From NCBI GenBank assembly GCA_028583605.1, contig CM053333.1, forward strand, positions 11,306,638-11,370,637: 64,000 nucleotides of DNA, read 5' to 3'. A program made the translations under genes and the position numbers. This stretch comes from Dastarcus helophoroides. Lineage: Eukaryota > Arthropoda > Insecta > Coleoptera > Bothrideridae. Positions 10,484-22,600 of this stretch are shown here, piece by piece (the stretch's first letter is position 1; each line of letters starts with the position of its first letter). The notes under the pieces are model-generated. The model did not search any database. It saw only the letters and a list, made by a program, of their open reading frames with translations, and was not told the DNA's origin.

Positions 10484-11749
10484 CAGTGTGTCCCACCGGG
10501 AATTGCCGCGATCGATGTCTGGCAAAGTACTCATCTAAAACATTTGAAAATTATCTTTCACCTAATATAAGCTTTCTAGGGGTTGGTTTTAAAACTTTTA
10601 GAAATAATTGCAATTTTTTTGCCATTTCACATTAAATTAACTCTTATCGGGTCGCATATCAGTGACGTTATGAGTAGAAATAATCTCTATCGACAATTAT
10701 ACTCTTTGAAAACCATTTGTCAAATTAATTATAGTTGATTTTATAGTGTATGGTGAAGCTAAAATGAAAACATCCCTGACCATCTGTTTTAGTAATGACA
10801 ATTATTTTAAATTGTTTATTATTTTCTGACTATGTAATCAAACATGTGATACAGTGATAAATTTGCTGTTCGATATCCAATAAAGCCTCCATGAAATCCA
10901 ATAAAATGAATGGTAGAAAATCTCACCAACTTCGACTCCGTTAAAGAGAAATCAGATTGAAGAAAATCTGTTGTTGATAATAAAAATGTCGAAATAGGAT
11001 TTCTAATTACATATGTCAACTAGTCATGTTTTGATTTTAGCTTTATCACACACTATGAACTACTATAAGTAATTTTACTGATTGTTTCATAATTTCAATG
11101 TCGATATCGATTGTTTCTTTTTTTAAGTACATTTCATTTGTTTCCATTTATTATGTCACTGATATGCTACTCAGTAAGAATTCAATGGCCGTGAAATAAA
11201 AAAAAATGTTGAAATTACAATTACTTCCAAAAATTGTAAAAGGATCTTCCGCAATGCCTATATCACTTAAAAGATAATTTAAATCTGCATTAGATAGGTC
11301 AAAAAAATATAGGGTGTTCCATTTGAGATAACAAAGGTATCGCTGTTTGAATTTACTAAAATGTATAGTCATGAAATCACCACTCGATATAATGTTTTCT
11401 AATTTGTGAAAGTTGTGCAAGATAGCTTTATACGTGTTCTACTCATATGCCAAATATAAAATAAATTTCTAGTTTTTGGAAAAGATACGAAGAATTTCGT
11501 GGAACCTTGCATCTGTCAAATTTTTCATAAAATTTCAATTATCTTAAAAACTATGCAAAAATGCATTGGGTGTCCTATTTAAAATAGCGAAGTTGGTGTC
11601 AACTTCGGGTATAACCGGAAATAATACAACTTTGCGAATATTTTAGTTGTGTTGATCCTATGGTCTTTAATAAGCTGCCAAATTTTCAACTGTTTTAGAT
11701 AAGTACCTTGTCAGGTATAGATCGTGGCGATTCCCGCTGGGACACGCTG
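10484..11749. mobile_element. TA-flanked DNA element nested in hAT-type element 1
   Basis: Starts CAGTGTGTCCCACCGGGAAT and ends with the inverse of CAGCGTGTCCCAGCGGGAAT, inverted repeats of about 30 bp with few mismatches. It is flanked by TA on both sides. The sister element 2 at about 15430 shows the uninterrupted site with a single TA before TCAAAGTTCGAAAT, confirming a TA-targeted insertion. Length 1266 bp. No intact transposase was found; the longest frame (11151-11420, - strand) has no recognisable motif. TA duplication suggests a Tc1/mariner-type or similar family (inference). Confidence 0.75.
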
Positions 11750-12788
11750 TATATCAAAGTTCGAAATAGAAGCTGACATTTTCAGAAAAAGCTGTATTTT
11801 GAGAAAAAGGAAGAGATTTCGAAAAAATTGAGAAAAAGAAAGAGAATTCGAAAAAATTAAGAAAAAGGAAATGATTTCGAAAAGAATTGAGAAATAGGAA
11901 AAAATTTCAAAAAAATGCATTTATGAAGTTTTTAAAAAAAGGTAAAATTTTAGAAAAAACACGTCTGATTTTGACAATAGATTGAAACCAAGAACAAATT
12001 GAAAACTTGAAATTTTAAGACAAATTTGATTTTTTTCAAAAACTGTAGAATATCAAAAAGAGAAATTGTAATAATAAACTGAAAGCTTAAAAAAATTTGT
12101 TGAACTTTAAAAACGTCGAAGTTTTTCAATGAAAAAGAACAAAGTCAAATTTTAGAAAAAATTTCAAGGAAAAAGTCAAAATTTTGAGAAAAGCCCGAAA
12201 TCTCGACAAAAAATTTGCAATTTTCCAGAGAAATTTAAATTTTGAGGAGAAATTTCAAATTTCGAGAACAAGACGATTTAAAAAAATCTAGTTGTTCTGA
12301 TAAATTCGAATTTTGATAAAATTGGTAAAATAATTTCGAAAGAAAAGAGAATGAAGATAAAACACCCAGTTTCAAGAAAAGTATTGAATTTCAAAAAATG
12401 GCCAACATTTCCTAGAGAAAGTTAAATTCAAAGAAAAATATCAAATTTTGAGATTTGAAAATACATGAATTTCGTTCGAAATAAAAGTTGAAATTTCTAG
12501 AAAAAGCTTAATTTTGAAAAAAACATATTTCGAAAAAAATGAATTCGTCCAAAGTTTTCAAAAAACGCAAAATTTTTGAAAGACTTCAGATTTTGACAAA
12601 AGATTGAACTTCGCAGCACAAATTTAAAAACCTGTGATTAGACAAACTTAAATATTGTGAAAAATTTTAAAATTTCGAAAAGAGAAACTGTACTAAATTA
12701 AAAGCTTTAAAAAAATTTGTCGAACTTTTTCAGAAGTCGAAGTTTTTCAGAGAAGAAGAAAATAAAAAAATTACAATGTTCCAGAGAA

Positions 12789-13125
12789 ATGTTTATTAGT
12801 TTTATGTAACATTTCTTCGGCCCAGTTCGGAATTATTTAAATTTTTATTGCTTGTTGACAGTATTCTAAAACAGTTTTTGAAATATGACCACGTGATATT
12901 TTAATTTCTTTAAAACGTCACCTCATAATAGTTGACAAAATAAGAGCTTAGTTTATTTTACTAGAATAGGAAAAATGATAAACAGAAGACCAAAATTAGA
13001 TGTGAAAAGAATTATGTTTTTTAAATTATGAAAATATAAAAAAATACATAAAAAACTGGGCCGAAAAAATGGTAAATAAAATTAATAAACATAATGTTTC
13101 CGGTCAATAAGAGTTCACCATGAAG
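12789..13125. mobile_element. short insertion with inverted ends nested in hAT-type element 1
   Basis: Inverted arms of about 39 bp: ATGTTTATTAGTTTTATG at the left and its imperfect complement ending at 13092. Both arms carry CGGCCCAGTT at the inner end. It is bracketed by AATGTTCCAGAGAA (12775-12788) and AATGTTCCAAAGAA (13126-13139), a possible 14-bp duplication. No coding capacity. Confidence 0.6.
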
Positions 13126-14971
13126 AATGTTCCAAAGAAAGTTAAATTTTGAGAATAAATTGAAATTTCGAGAACAAGACGAATTAAAAAAAATCCAAAT
13201 TTTCAGATAAGTCGAATTTTAAGAAAGTTGGCAAGACGATTTCGAAAGAAAAGAAAATGTCGATAAAATTTCCAGTTTCGAGAAAAGTATTGAATTGTAA
13301 AAGAAGGTCAATATTTCCCAGAGAAAGTCAAATTTGAAAAAAAAAATAACCTTGGGATTAAAAATAGATGAATTTAGTTCGAAATAAAATTAAACTTTCC
13401 AGAAAATACCGAATTTCGAAAAAATGAATTTGGGAAAAGTTCTCAAAAAAGATAAAATTTACAAAAAAAATGTCGAAGTTCGTCACTAGATTGAAACCCA
13501 GAACAAATTGAAAACCCTAAATTTTTGGGCAAATTTAAATTTTGTGAAAAATTGTAAAATTTCCAAAAGAGCAATTGTAAAAAATTGAAAGCTTAGAAAA
13601 ATTAATCGAACTTTTAAAAAACCGAAGTTTTTCAGAGACGAAGAAAACAAATTTGCATTTTTCCAGAGAAAGTTAAATTTTGAGAATAAATTTGAAGTTT
13701 CGAGAACAAGAAGAATAAAACAAAAACTCCAAATGTTCAGATAAATTCGAAATTTGATAGAATTGGTAAAATAATTTTGAAAGAAAAGACGATGTTTATG
13801 CAACTTCCAGTTTCGAGAAAAATCAAATTTTGAAATTTAAACATTTTGAAAATTGACGAATTTTGTCGAAAAAATTGTAGTATGCAGAAACAATAAAATG
13901 TCGAATTTTAAAAGTCGAAATTTCAAGAAAAAACGGAATTTTGCGAACCAAGTCTAAGTTTATAGAAAATACATAAAAGTTTAAATGTTTTGTAAAAGTC
14001 AATATTTGGGTAAAATGGCTAAATTTGGAAAAAGGACGAATTTTGAAAAGAATATAGAAATTTCGAGAAAAGTGTTGAAGGGCAAAATTTCCCAGAGAAG
14101 ATCAAATTTTGAAATTAAGACAAACATTTTAAAAATATGTAGATAAATTTCGTCAAAAATCGCAGTTTGCAGGAACAATAAAATGTTGAATTTTAAAAGT
14201 CGAAACAAAAAAAAACCGAATTTTGCGTAACAAATCCAAATTTGTAGAAAATAAAAAAAAGTTTAAATGTTTAGTAAAAGTCAATTTTGGGGAAAATGCC
14301 GAAATTTGTTAAAAGTACGAATTTTAAAAAGAATGTAGAAAGTTCTTGAAAAAAGCCGTAATTTAAAACAAAGTCGAAAAAATGTAATTTTGAAAAAAAG
14401 TGAAATTTGAGAATAGATCTAAATTTTGGAAAAAAATACTTCGAAAAAAAGGTCGAAAACTTCAAAAACTATTTTACTTAACATCTCCAATTACTTCAAA
14501 TTCTTAGTTTTTTTTTATTAAAAAGTCGACAAAAGATGAATTTTTGAGAAATAAGTTGAATCTTCCAGTAAGTCGAATTAGAAAAAAGTAAACATTGTCA
14601 CAAATTGTCGACTTTTGAGAATAAAGAAAGATTTGGGGTAAAAGTCTAATTTTAGGAACACAATAGATATTAAAAAAGAAGCCGAATATAGAGAAGAGTT
14701 AAAAAAGTCGAAGTTTCGAAATAAAAGGCAAATTTTGAAGTAAAGATCTAAATTTTAAGCAATAAAATGTCTTTTGGGCTGAATATATTTTCGTTTGACT
14801 ACATGAATCAGAGGGGTCTCTCTCTGTCCCATATTTTGTCTGGTTTATCTGATTTAATTTTGAAATAAAATGTAAATCTCAGAAATAAAAATTTGTGGCT
14901 CTTTGAAATTCACAAAATCAATTTTTTTTATTGGGGCTGGCTCTGTCGGCTTAAAAGTTTGCCGACCCCTG

Positions 14972-14979
14972 CCCTAGGC
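14972..14979. repeat. 8-bp junction between hAT-type elements 1 and 2
   Basis: CCCTAGGC is the only sequence between the two elements and is one base different from the left flank CCCTAGAC. Confidence 0.65.
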
Positions 14980-17900
14980 CAGGGGTCGGCAATCCGCGGC
15001 TCGCGAGCCACATGCGACTCTTTTAAAAGAAAATTGCGGCTCTTTAAATTTCCCTAAAAAAAAAAATAAATAAAAGCTACAGCGAAGAGACACCCAGACA
15101 CTCATTAAACAAGTGACCTACAGAAGTCGAAATTTCCAAGAATACTTTTCTAGGAATTTTTACGTCTTAAATTTTGACAAAAAGTTATGATTTCAAGAAG
15201 TATTTTTCCGAAATTTTTGATTGATTTGTATTAACATTTTGAAAAAACATATGAAATTTCTAGAAAAAACCCAATTTGGGGAGTCGAAATTTCTAAAAAA
15301 TATTTTTCTCATGATTTATACTTTTTTATTTGTAGATTTTCTAAATTCTCTTGATTCTCTTGAGATTTCGTGAGAAAAAGATGAATTACTTTTTGTGAGA
15401 AAAAAAAATCTAAATTTTCGGAAACGACAAATATCAAAGTTCGAAATAAAAGCTGAAATTTCCAGAAAAAGCCGAATTTTGAGCAAAAGAGATTTCGAAA
15501 AAATTGAGACAAAAAAAGAGACTTCGAAAAAATTGAGAAAAAAGAACAGATTTCAAAAAAATGAGAAAAGAAATTTATCAAAAGTTCTCAATAAAAGGTA
15601 AAATTTTAGAAAAAAAAAAGTAGAATTTCGACAATAGATTGAAACCCAGGACAAATTAAAAACCTAAAATGTTTAAAAAATCTTGAATTTTTTGAGATAT
15701 AGTAAAATTTCTAAAAGAAATTGTAAACATTAACTGGAAGCTTAGAAAAAATTGTCTATCTTTAAAAAAAGTTGAAGTTTTTCAGTGAAGAAGAAAAAAG
15801 TTTAATTTTAGGAAGAATTTCATGGACAAATTTTAAAACAACTCGAAGTTTCGATAAAAAATTGCAATTTTCCAGAGAAACCTAAAATTTGAAAATAAAT
15901 TTGCAATATCGACAACAGGACGAATTAAAAAAAAAACCAGATTTTCAGAAAAACTCGAATTTTGAGAAAATTGGTAAAATAATTTCGAAGGAAAATTCCA
16001 AGAAAATTTCGAGAAGAGTTGAACTTTAAAAAAAGGTCAAAATTTTCCAGGAAAAGCCAAATTTTGAGAAAAAGGAAGAGATTTCGAAAAAACTGGGGAA
16101 AATGAAATGATTTAAAAAATGAATTTATCTAATTCGGAAAAAGGGAGAAATTTCGAAAACAATGAATTTATCGAAAGTTCTCAAAAAAGGCAAAATTTTA
16201 GAAAAAAAAGTCGATTTTCGACAATAGATTAAAACCCAAAACAAAATTAAAAACCTTCAATTTTTAGACAATTTTGAATTATTTAAAAAATTGCAAAATT
16301 TTTAAAAAAGAAATTGTAAGAGTAAACTGAAAGCTTAGAAAAAATTGTTAAAATTTAAAAAAGTTAAAGTTTTTCAGAGAAGAAAAAGTCAAATTTTAGG
16401 AAAAATTTCAAGGAAAAGGTCAAAATCTTGAAAAAAGCTCGAAATTTTGACAAAAAAATTACAATTTTCCAGAGAAAGTTAAGTTTTGAGAAAAAATTTG
16501 AAATTTCGAGAACAAGACGATTTAAAAAATATCCAAATTTTTACATAAATTCGAATTTTAAGAACATTTGTAAAATAATTTCGAAAGAAAATTCCAAGAA
16601 AATTTGAGAAAAGTTTTTAACTTTAAAAAAACATCAGAATTTCTCAGAAAAGGCCGAATTTTAAGAAAAAGAAAGGGATTTAGAAAAAATTTAGGAAAAG
16701 TGATTTAAAAAAAATGAATTTGTCCAAAGTTCTCAAATAAGGGCAAAATTTCAAAAAAAAACGTCGAATATCCACAATAGATTGAAATTGAAAACAAATT
16801 TAAAAAACTTGAAATATTCAGATAAAACAGAAATTGTAAAAATAAACTGGAAACTTAAAAAAGTGTCGGACTTTAAAAAAGTCGAAGTTTTTTTAAGAAA
16901 AGTTCCGAATTTCGATAAAAATTTGCAATTTTTCAGAGAAAATTAAAATTTGAGAATAAATTTGAAATTTCGAGAACAGGACGAATTTAAAAAACTCCAA
17001 ATAAATAAATCGAATTTTGAGAAAATTGGTAAAATGAATTCGGAAGCAAAGGGAATGTTGATAAAACTTCCAATTTCGAGAAGTGTTAAACTTTTAAAAA
17101 AATGTCAAAATTTTTCAGAGAAAGTCAAATTTCAAGAAAAAAAATCAAATTTTGAGATCTGAAAATAGATGAATTTCGTTCGAAATAAAAGTTGATATTT
17201 CCGAAAAAAATTGAATCTTGAAAAAATAGATTTCGAAAAATATGAATTTGTCAAAATTCTCAAAAAAGCAAAATTTTGGAAAAAATACGTCGAATTTTGA
17301 CAATAGATTTAATTCCAGAACAAATTTAAAAACCTAAACTTTTTAGACAAATTTGACTTTAGTGAAAAATTGTAAAATCTCGAAAAGAGAAATTGTAAAA
17401 AACTCAAAGCTTAGAAAAAGTTGTCGAAATTTAAAAAGTCGAAGTTCTTTAGAGGAAAGGAAATAAATAAATAATTTGCAACTTTTCAGAGAAAGTTAAA
17501 TTTTGAGACTAAATTTGAAATTTCGAGAACAAGACTAATAAAAAATCTTTAAATTTTCAGAAAAATACGAATTTTGAGAATATTGGTAAAATAATTTCTA
17601 AATAAAAAGGAATGTGGATAAAACTTCAAGTTTTGAGAAAAGTGTTAAACTTTAAAAAAAGGTCAAAATTTCCCAGAGAAAGTAAAATTTTAAGAACAAA
17701 ATCAAATTCATAAATAAGGTCAAACATTCTGAAAATGGGTGAATTTCGTCGATAAAATCGCAGCTTGCAGAAACATAATAAAATGTCGAATTTTCAGTCA
17801 AAAGCGGGAATTTCGAGAAACACCTAATTTTGCAAAACAAGTCGAGATTTCCAGAAAATAAATAAAAGTTTAAATATTCGTTAAAGTCAATAGTTGGGGG

Positions 17901-19160
17901 TAATGGTGAAATTTGGAAAAGGAACGTAATTTAAAAAGAATAGAAATTTCGAGAAAAAAATCTCAATTTAGAACAAAGTTAAAAAAATATAATTTTGGAA
18001 AAAAGTCAAATGTAAGAATAGATCTAAATTTCGAAAAAAGAAAATTTGAGAAAAAGATCGAAATCTTCAAAAACTATTTTATTTAACATCTCCAAATTAT
18101 AACTTCAAATTTTCACTTTTTTTACGAAATCGACCAAAGATGAATTTTTGAGAAATAAGTCGAATCTTCCAGTCGAATTAAAAAAAAAGTAAACATTTTC
18201 ACAGATTATCGAGTTTTGAGAAGAGAGGAAGTTTTAGGGAAAAAACTCTAAATAATAATAAAAATTAAAAAAAAGACGAATACAGAGAAGAGTTTAAAAA
18301 GTCGAATTACGAGAAAAAGGCAAATTTCGGAATAAAGCTCTAAATTATGAGAAATAAAAGGCATTTTGAGCTGAATATGTTTTCTTTTGCTGACATAATA
18401 AGCCTTGTATATACGAATATATACAAGTTTATTACGATGCAAATCTAATTTCATTAGAATCTAATGAAAACTAGATTGCAATTGCAAAGTTCACGTAGAT
18501 GAGGCAAAGTTTGTATCACGGGTTGCATCGCAACATCCATAGATGCAAACGTCCTCTGCCTAACTTTACTTTCATCTAGTTTGACAAATGACCAATTAAA
18601 TGTTGTGTAATTAAACAGTTAAACGTGCTTAAAATTGAAAATATGTATAACCGCAACCATAGACTAGTTTCGGCCTTCCTTGGCCTCATCAGTATGGCAC
18701 GGTGGTTGTATACATTTCCAACAGCAGAGAAGAATGCTTCAATTAGCATGTTTGAGTAATAGACAGTTAAAAGTCAGTTGCAAGTCACCCAATGGGGGTT
18801 TACTCTCTTGGATACTTATACGACTGACTAACGGCTTTAAATTGGAAATGTATACAACCACCGTGCCATACTGATAAGGCCAAGGAAGGCCGAAACTAGT
18901 TTATGGTTGCGGTTGTACATATTTTCAATTTTAAGCACGCTTAACTGTTTAATTACAGAACAGTTAATTGGTCTTATGTTTTCTTTTGACTACATGAGTC
19001 AGAGGGGCCTCTCCCTGTCCCATATTTTGTCCGATTTATCTGATTTAATTTTGAAATAAAATGTAAAATCAGAAATAAAAACTCGTGGCTCTTTGAAATT
19101 CACGAAACCAATTTTTTCATTGGGGATGGCTCTTTTGGCTTAAAAGTTTGCCGACCCTTG
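14980..19160 (+). mobile_element. hAT-type non-autonomous element 2, sister of element 1
   Basis: Left end CAGGGGTCGGCAATCCGC with the CGCGGCTCGCGAGCC palindrome; right end AAAGTTTGCCGACCCTTG. Ends and interior match element 1 in the same order, including the GAGGGGYCTCTCYCTGTCCC segment near the right end. The interior is the same GAAAATTTCGA-type purine-rich array, with internal duplications tracked by AACTGAAAGCTTA-like words near 15737, 16338, 16847 and 17398. No transposase. An insertion of about 585 bp lies at 18390-18974. Confidence 0.8.
18390..18974. mobile_element. insertion in hAT-type element 2 containing a foldback element
   Basis: Bracketed by two copies of TATGTTTTCTTTTG (18376-18389 and 18975-18988) where element 1 has the single uninterrupted site near 14785. 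At 18590-18973 it holds a foldback structure: arms of about 135 bp (18590-18722 and 18842-18973), nearly perfect complements, each carrying CGGCCTTCCTTGGCC and ending GACCAATTAA. The 18390-18589 part has a GTATCACGGGTTGCATCGCA segment similar to one at about 25510-25535. No gene. Confidence 0.7.
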
Positions 19161-19191
19161 CCTGTTTCGCCTATAGAACGAGCCGGCCCTG
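19161..19191. mobile_element. terminal sequence of a further hAT-type element
   Basis: On the - strand this reads CAGGGCCGGCTCGTTC followed by TATAGGCGAAACAGG, a form typical of another hAT terminal family. It directly abuts element 2, so elements 1 and 2 may have landed inside an older element whose left end is not visible. Confidence 0.4.
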
Positions 19192-19608
19192 GTTTAGTGT
19201 TTTATTAAGTAGATAATACAAACTAAGCTTTACATTTTTTAATATAAATGTAAACAATTAGGTTAATTTGCTTGTTTATTATTATCTAAAAACAATAACT
19301 ACGATGTGGCTCCTTTTAATAATAAAACTGAATTGCGGCTCTCATTAATTTCACTCGAGTCAACCCCAGAACTATGGCACTGAATTAATTATTGTAGCAA
19401 ATGCGTAAGCTTCATAACCATTGTCAAGCGGAATAATGTTAACGTCTTAGATCGATGTTACTGTTAATTTCGAGGGGACGAGTTATGGTTAAGCCGACCA
19501 AGTGCGATCCAGATTAATATTCGTTGCGGTATTTCATAGGATATCCTCTGAATTTGAAAGGTTTTACCCGCTGCTAGTTTCCTGTGGCCTGATCTATCTC
19601 ACACTCGT
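19192..19608 (+). promoter_or_regulatory. putative promoter / 5' UTR region of MDM1
   Basis: The stretch between the last transposon terminus and the first proposed MDM1 codon. It is less A/T-rich after about 19420 (for example TCGAGGGGACGAG). No clear TATA box is placed. The remnant ATGTGGCTCC...GCGGCTCTC near 19300-19350 resembles hAT subterminal sequence. Confidence 0.3.
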
Positions 19609-19623
19609 ATGCCCATTCTTCCT
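19609..19623 (+). CDS. MDM1: MDM1 exon 1 (proposed start)
   Basis: ATG codes MPILP, then splices at CCT|GTAATA in phase 0 to the next exon. Chosen because it starts with Met-Pro as vertebrate MDM1 does, lies 87 bp upstream of exon 2, and keeps frame. Another short upstream exon cannot be excluded. Confidence 0.4.
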
Positions 19624-22600
19624 GTAATATGATCCGATTTGATGATCTGCGACGATGATGGCGGAATCATTTGTTGCGCTATTTACAGCGATGTTGAATT
19701 ACTGTTTCAGTTGCACTCCGAGTACCGGAGTACTTACCGCTGGCATGAATACACGGGACCTAGACAGGAAGTAGTTAGAAGACCACCGCAATCAAATGCG
19801 GTCCCAGCGACTGGTAAGTTTTAACATTTCTGAGGCACCGGCACCGTCTCGGTTCGCTGCATTATAATTATTTCTTCGGTTTTTGCAGGTGAAAAAATGA
19901 ACGACATTCATCATTCGACTAAAACACACGAGGAAGAGAGCAACAATGACTGTAAGTAGTTTCAAATTGATCTCTTTGGTGATTAGTTTAAGTTATAAAC
20001 CTTATTTGGACGTAATTTTAACTTAATTACTTTTTCTTGTGAATTGACAGCAGTGACGTTAAAATTTAGATCGATGTAAACAGATGGGGGAGTTTTGAAA
20101 CAAAACCCTTGACATTCATAAGGTTTCCTGTTATAAAAATATCGAAGGAGTTAACCATTCAACAAACCTATATTTATTCAAGATCTATAATAGATTTCTC
20201 TCGAAAACACGCAATTGTTGGTCACGATCGAGGTATTAAACCTTGTATTTAATCAAATTCAACTGTAAATACGAGTTTTAACGATTATATTCCTACGACA
20301 GTTTTAAGCACCTATTTAGTTCATTGACGTGTTAAATTTGCAATGCACTTCGCAATTAAATTCAGCTAAATAATGCGCTTAGTAAAGAAGATGCACAACG
20401 AGCTGTCATTATCCTCGTCATTCCAATCGAATTTCCTGGAGCTTTTCCCTCGAATCGAGTCGTCCGAATGTCTTCAGGAAGATTTATCTGATAAGTAGTT
20501 CTTAGTGACTTTAGTCTTAAGTTCCGGATGAATTCGCTACAGTGTTTTTTCAATTTATCTAGTTTTGCCGAAATTGGAACCGACCATGCCTAGAAGAAAA
20601 AAATACCCAGATTTGGCCTATCGACATAACGAGTTTATGGTTAGAGATAATGTTAAGATGAATGGGTATGTTAATAACGCAGACTCCAGAGCTAGGGTAA
20701 GCCGAAATTTTCGTGCATGACATATGCGTTTTCTTAGTCTTTTAAATGAAAATTTAGCACGACTTTTCATCTGCTCAGGTTTTAGTTTTGTGGTCGTCTC
20801 AGTTTCATCGTTTCACATCCGCTTGATTTCCTAATTTTGATCACTTGCGCATTAGATTTGCACCTTCTCACTTTGTCTACCCGTCGATTAAACGGTTGAA
20901 TTTAACTTGAATCAACAGCAGTTGATTTGTTCAGCTAGACACTTGCCAGGCTGTACTCGATAAATGTAGTTAACGCGTTACAAGGTAACTAGCTGCACCT
21001 GCTCCCGAGTGCGTCGCTACGTAATTTTGAAGCTAAATTCACCTGTAGATAAAAAAATCTGTGCATGCAGTAAAGCGGTTTGGTAAAGGGGTTGATAACA
21101 CCCGTAGACGACAGTTATAAATTCTAGTCAGACATGAAGTTGAATTACCACCAGTTCCGTTATTGATTAACCCCAAAATAAATATAACGTTAACTATTTA
21201 GCGCTAGTAAAAACCTAAATGAGTAATTCAATGAAGTGTAGTCAAAACCTTGTTGTAAAATCGATAGTATCATATTGAACCCGCTAAATAGCAGAATGCA
21301 TGCGTTGTATCTAAAATGTTAAAATGAATACTTTTCTTGTTGTCAAACATGTAGAAAACTGCATGGGTATAATACTCAACAGAGCCGTCAAGACTGGTAC
21401 TACTTTCTTTGTATAACCAAACAGAGTATCGTGGTTAAGCTCACCCTAAACGCGCTCGACGATTTATTTCACAATTACGGTTAAAATGTAGGAGAACTAG
21501 AAATTAAATTTTTCTATTTCCGCAATGAAAATATTTTACACTTGCGTTCCGGCGATACTAAAAGTAGTAAGTACTAAAGTAGGTCACAACAAAGAAAACG
21601 ATCAATGCAGTTATGTACCTTAGATACTATTAACGACAAATGTTCGGAATTCCTATATGAGACTTGTAAAGGGGCGTGGGTTCGTTTAGATCCAGTGAGG
21701 GGCAATTACTCGATTAAATAGACAGTTAATGATGTGTAAATTACTCGACACTTAGGGTAATGAGAACTGAGTGATTTAATCATTACTTCTAGTAAATGAT
21801 GAGTGATCAGTCATCTTGGATCTTTGGTAGTTTAACGCGGCTCCGAAACTTTCGTTGCCTTGTCCACCGTCTTTTGATGAAGTGAGCGAGCATCGGATGC
21901 TACCAATCAGAAACTGCGCAATCCAACATCGATGACAACCAATCCGTGGTTGACTGCAGCCGCCCCAAAAGGAAGCTACTCAATCCACCCCCTTTCTGTG
22001 CGAGCAATGTTAACCGTGCTCTATATTGTTAAGTTTGCTTGCGAGAAATGGTCCTCACTAAGCGGAAGCATCTCGGTTCACCTACGGGAAGCTACTCAGT
22101 CCACCCCCGGGAGGCTACTCAGTCCACCCCCGGGAGGCTACTCAGTCCACCCTCGGGAGGCTACTCAGTCCACCCCCGGGAGGCTACTCAGTCCACCCCC
22201 GGGAGGCTACTCAGTCCACCCCCGGGAGGCTACTCAGTCCACTCCCTTTGTAAGGGATCATCGGTTGCATGTTGTCACACCAGTTGGAGGCGAATCTACC
22301 CCAATCGCACGACGGTAACAACAGTATCGTCAAGTTTCTGTTCATCCTTTGGAGAATTTGTCTGGGCCTTTTGTGCCTACTTTCAGTGGTATCTTCGTAT
22401 TGTTATTGAGAAAATCTGTTTGTGTATCTTTTCATTGTTGTCTAGGTTCTTGTAGCCAATGTTTTGATATGTTCCGTGAGAGTTGGGATCTGCAGATCGT
22501 TGTGGATTCGCTTCTTTGTCATATAGTACGACTCATTAACACACTGTCTGGGTATCTTGTTTTGGATTATTTCTAACATACAGCTATCGAGGACTGGCTC

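Larger units (their letters stand above)
10061..14971 (+). mobile_element. hAT-type non-autonomous element 1 filled with A/T arrays
   Basis: Left end CAGGGGTCGGCAAACC; right end reads, on the other strand, CAGGGGTCGGCAAACTTT: terminal inverted repeats of about 15 bp of the hAT type. The left subterminal sequence has a CGCGGCTCTCGAGCCGC palindrome, a common hAT feature. No transposase frame exists. The interior is a purine-rich quasi-repeat of GAAAATTTCGA-like words, with longer units (about 600 bp) recurring, tracked by AACTGAAAGCTTA-like words near 12077, 12700 and 13587. Two other insertions (10484-11749 and about 12789-13125) lie inside. The element could move only with transposase supplied by an autonomous relative. 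Confidence 0.8.

Noticed and set aside
10061..19160. Many Phe/Lys/Leu-rich short frames on both strands
   Set aside because: All lie in the A/T quasi-repeat arrays and follow base composition; none has a domain or splice context.
21932..22455. Open frames of 128 and 138 codons with [18 protein letters not shown] repeats
   Set aside because: They come from the 23-bp minisatellite, whose period opens all frames.
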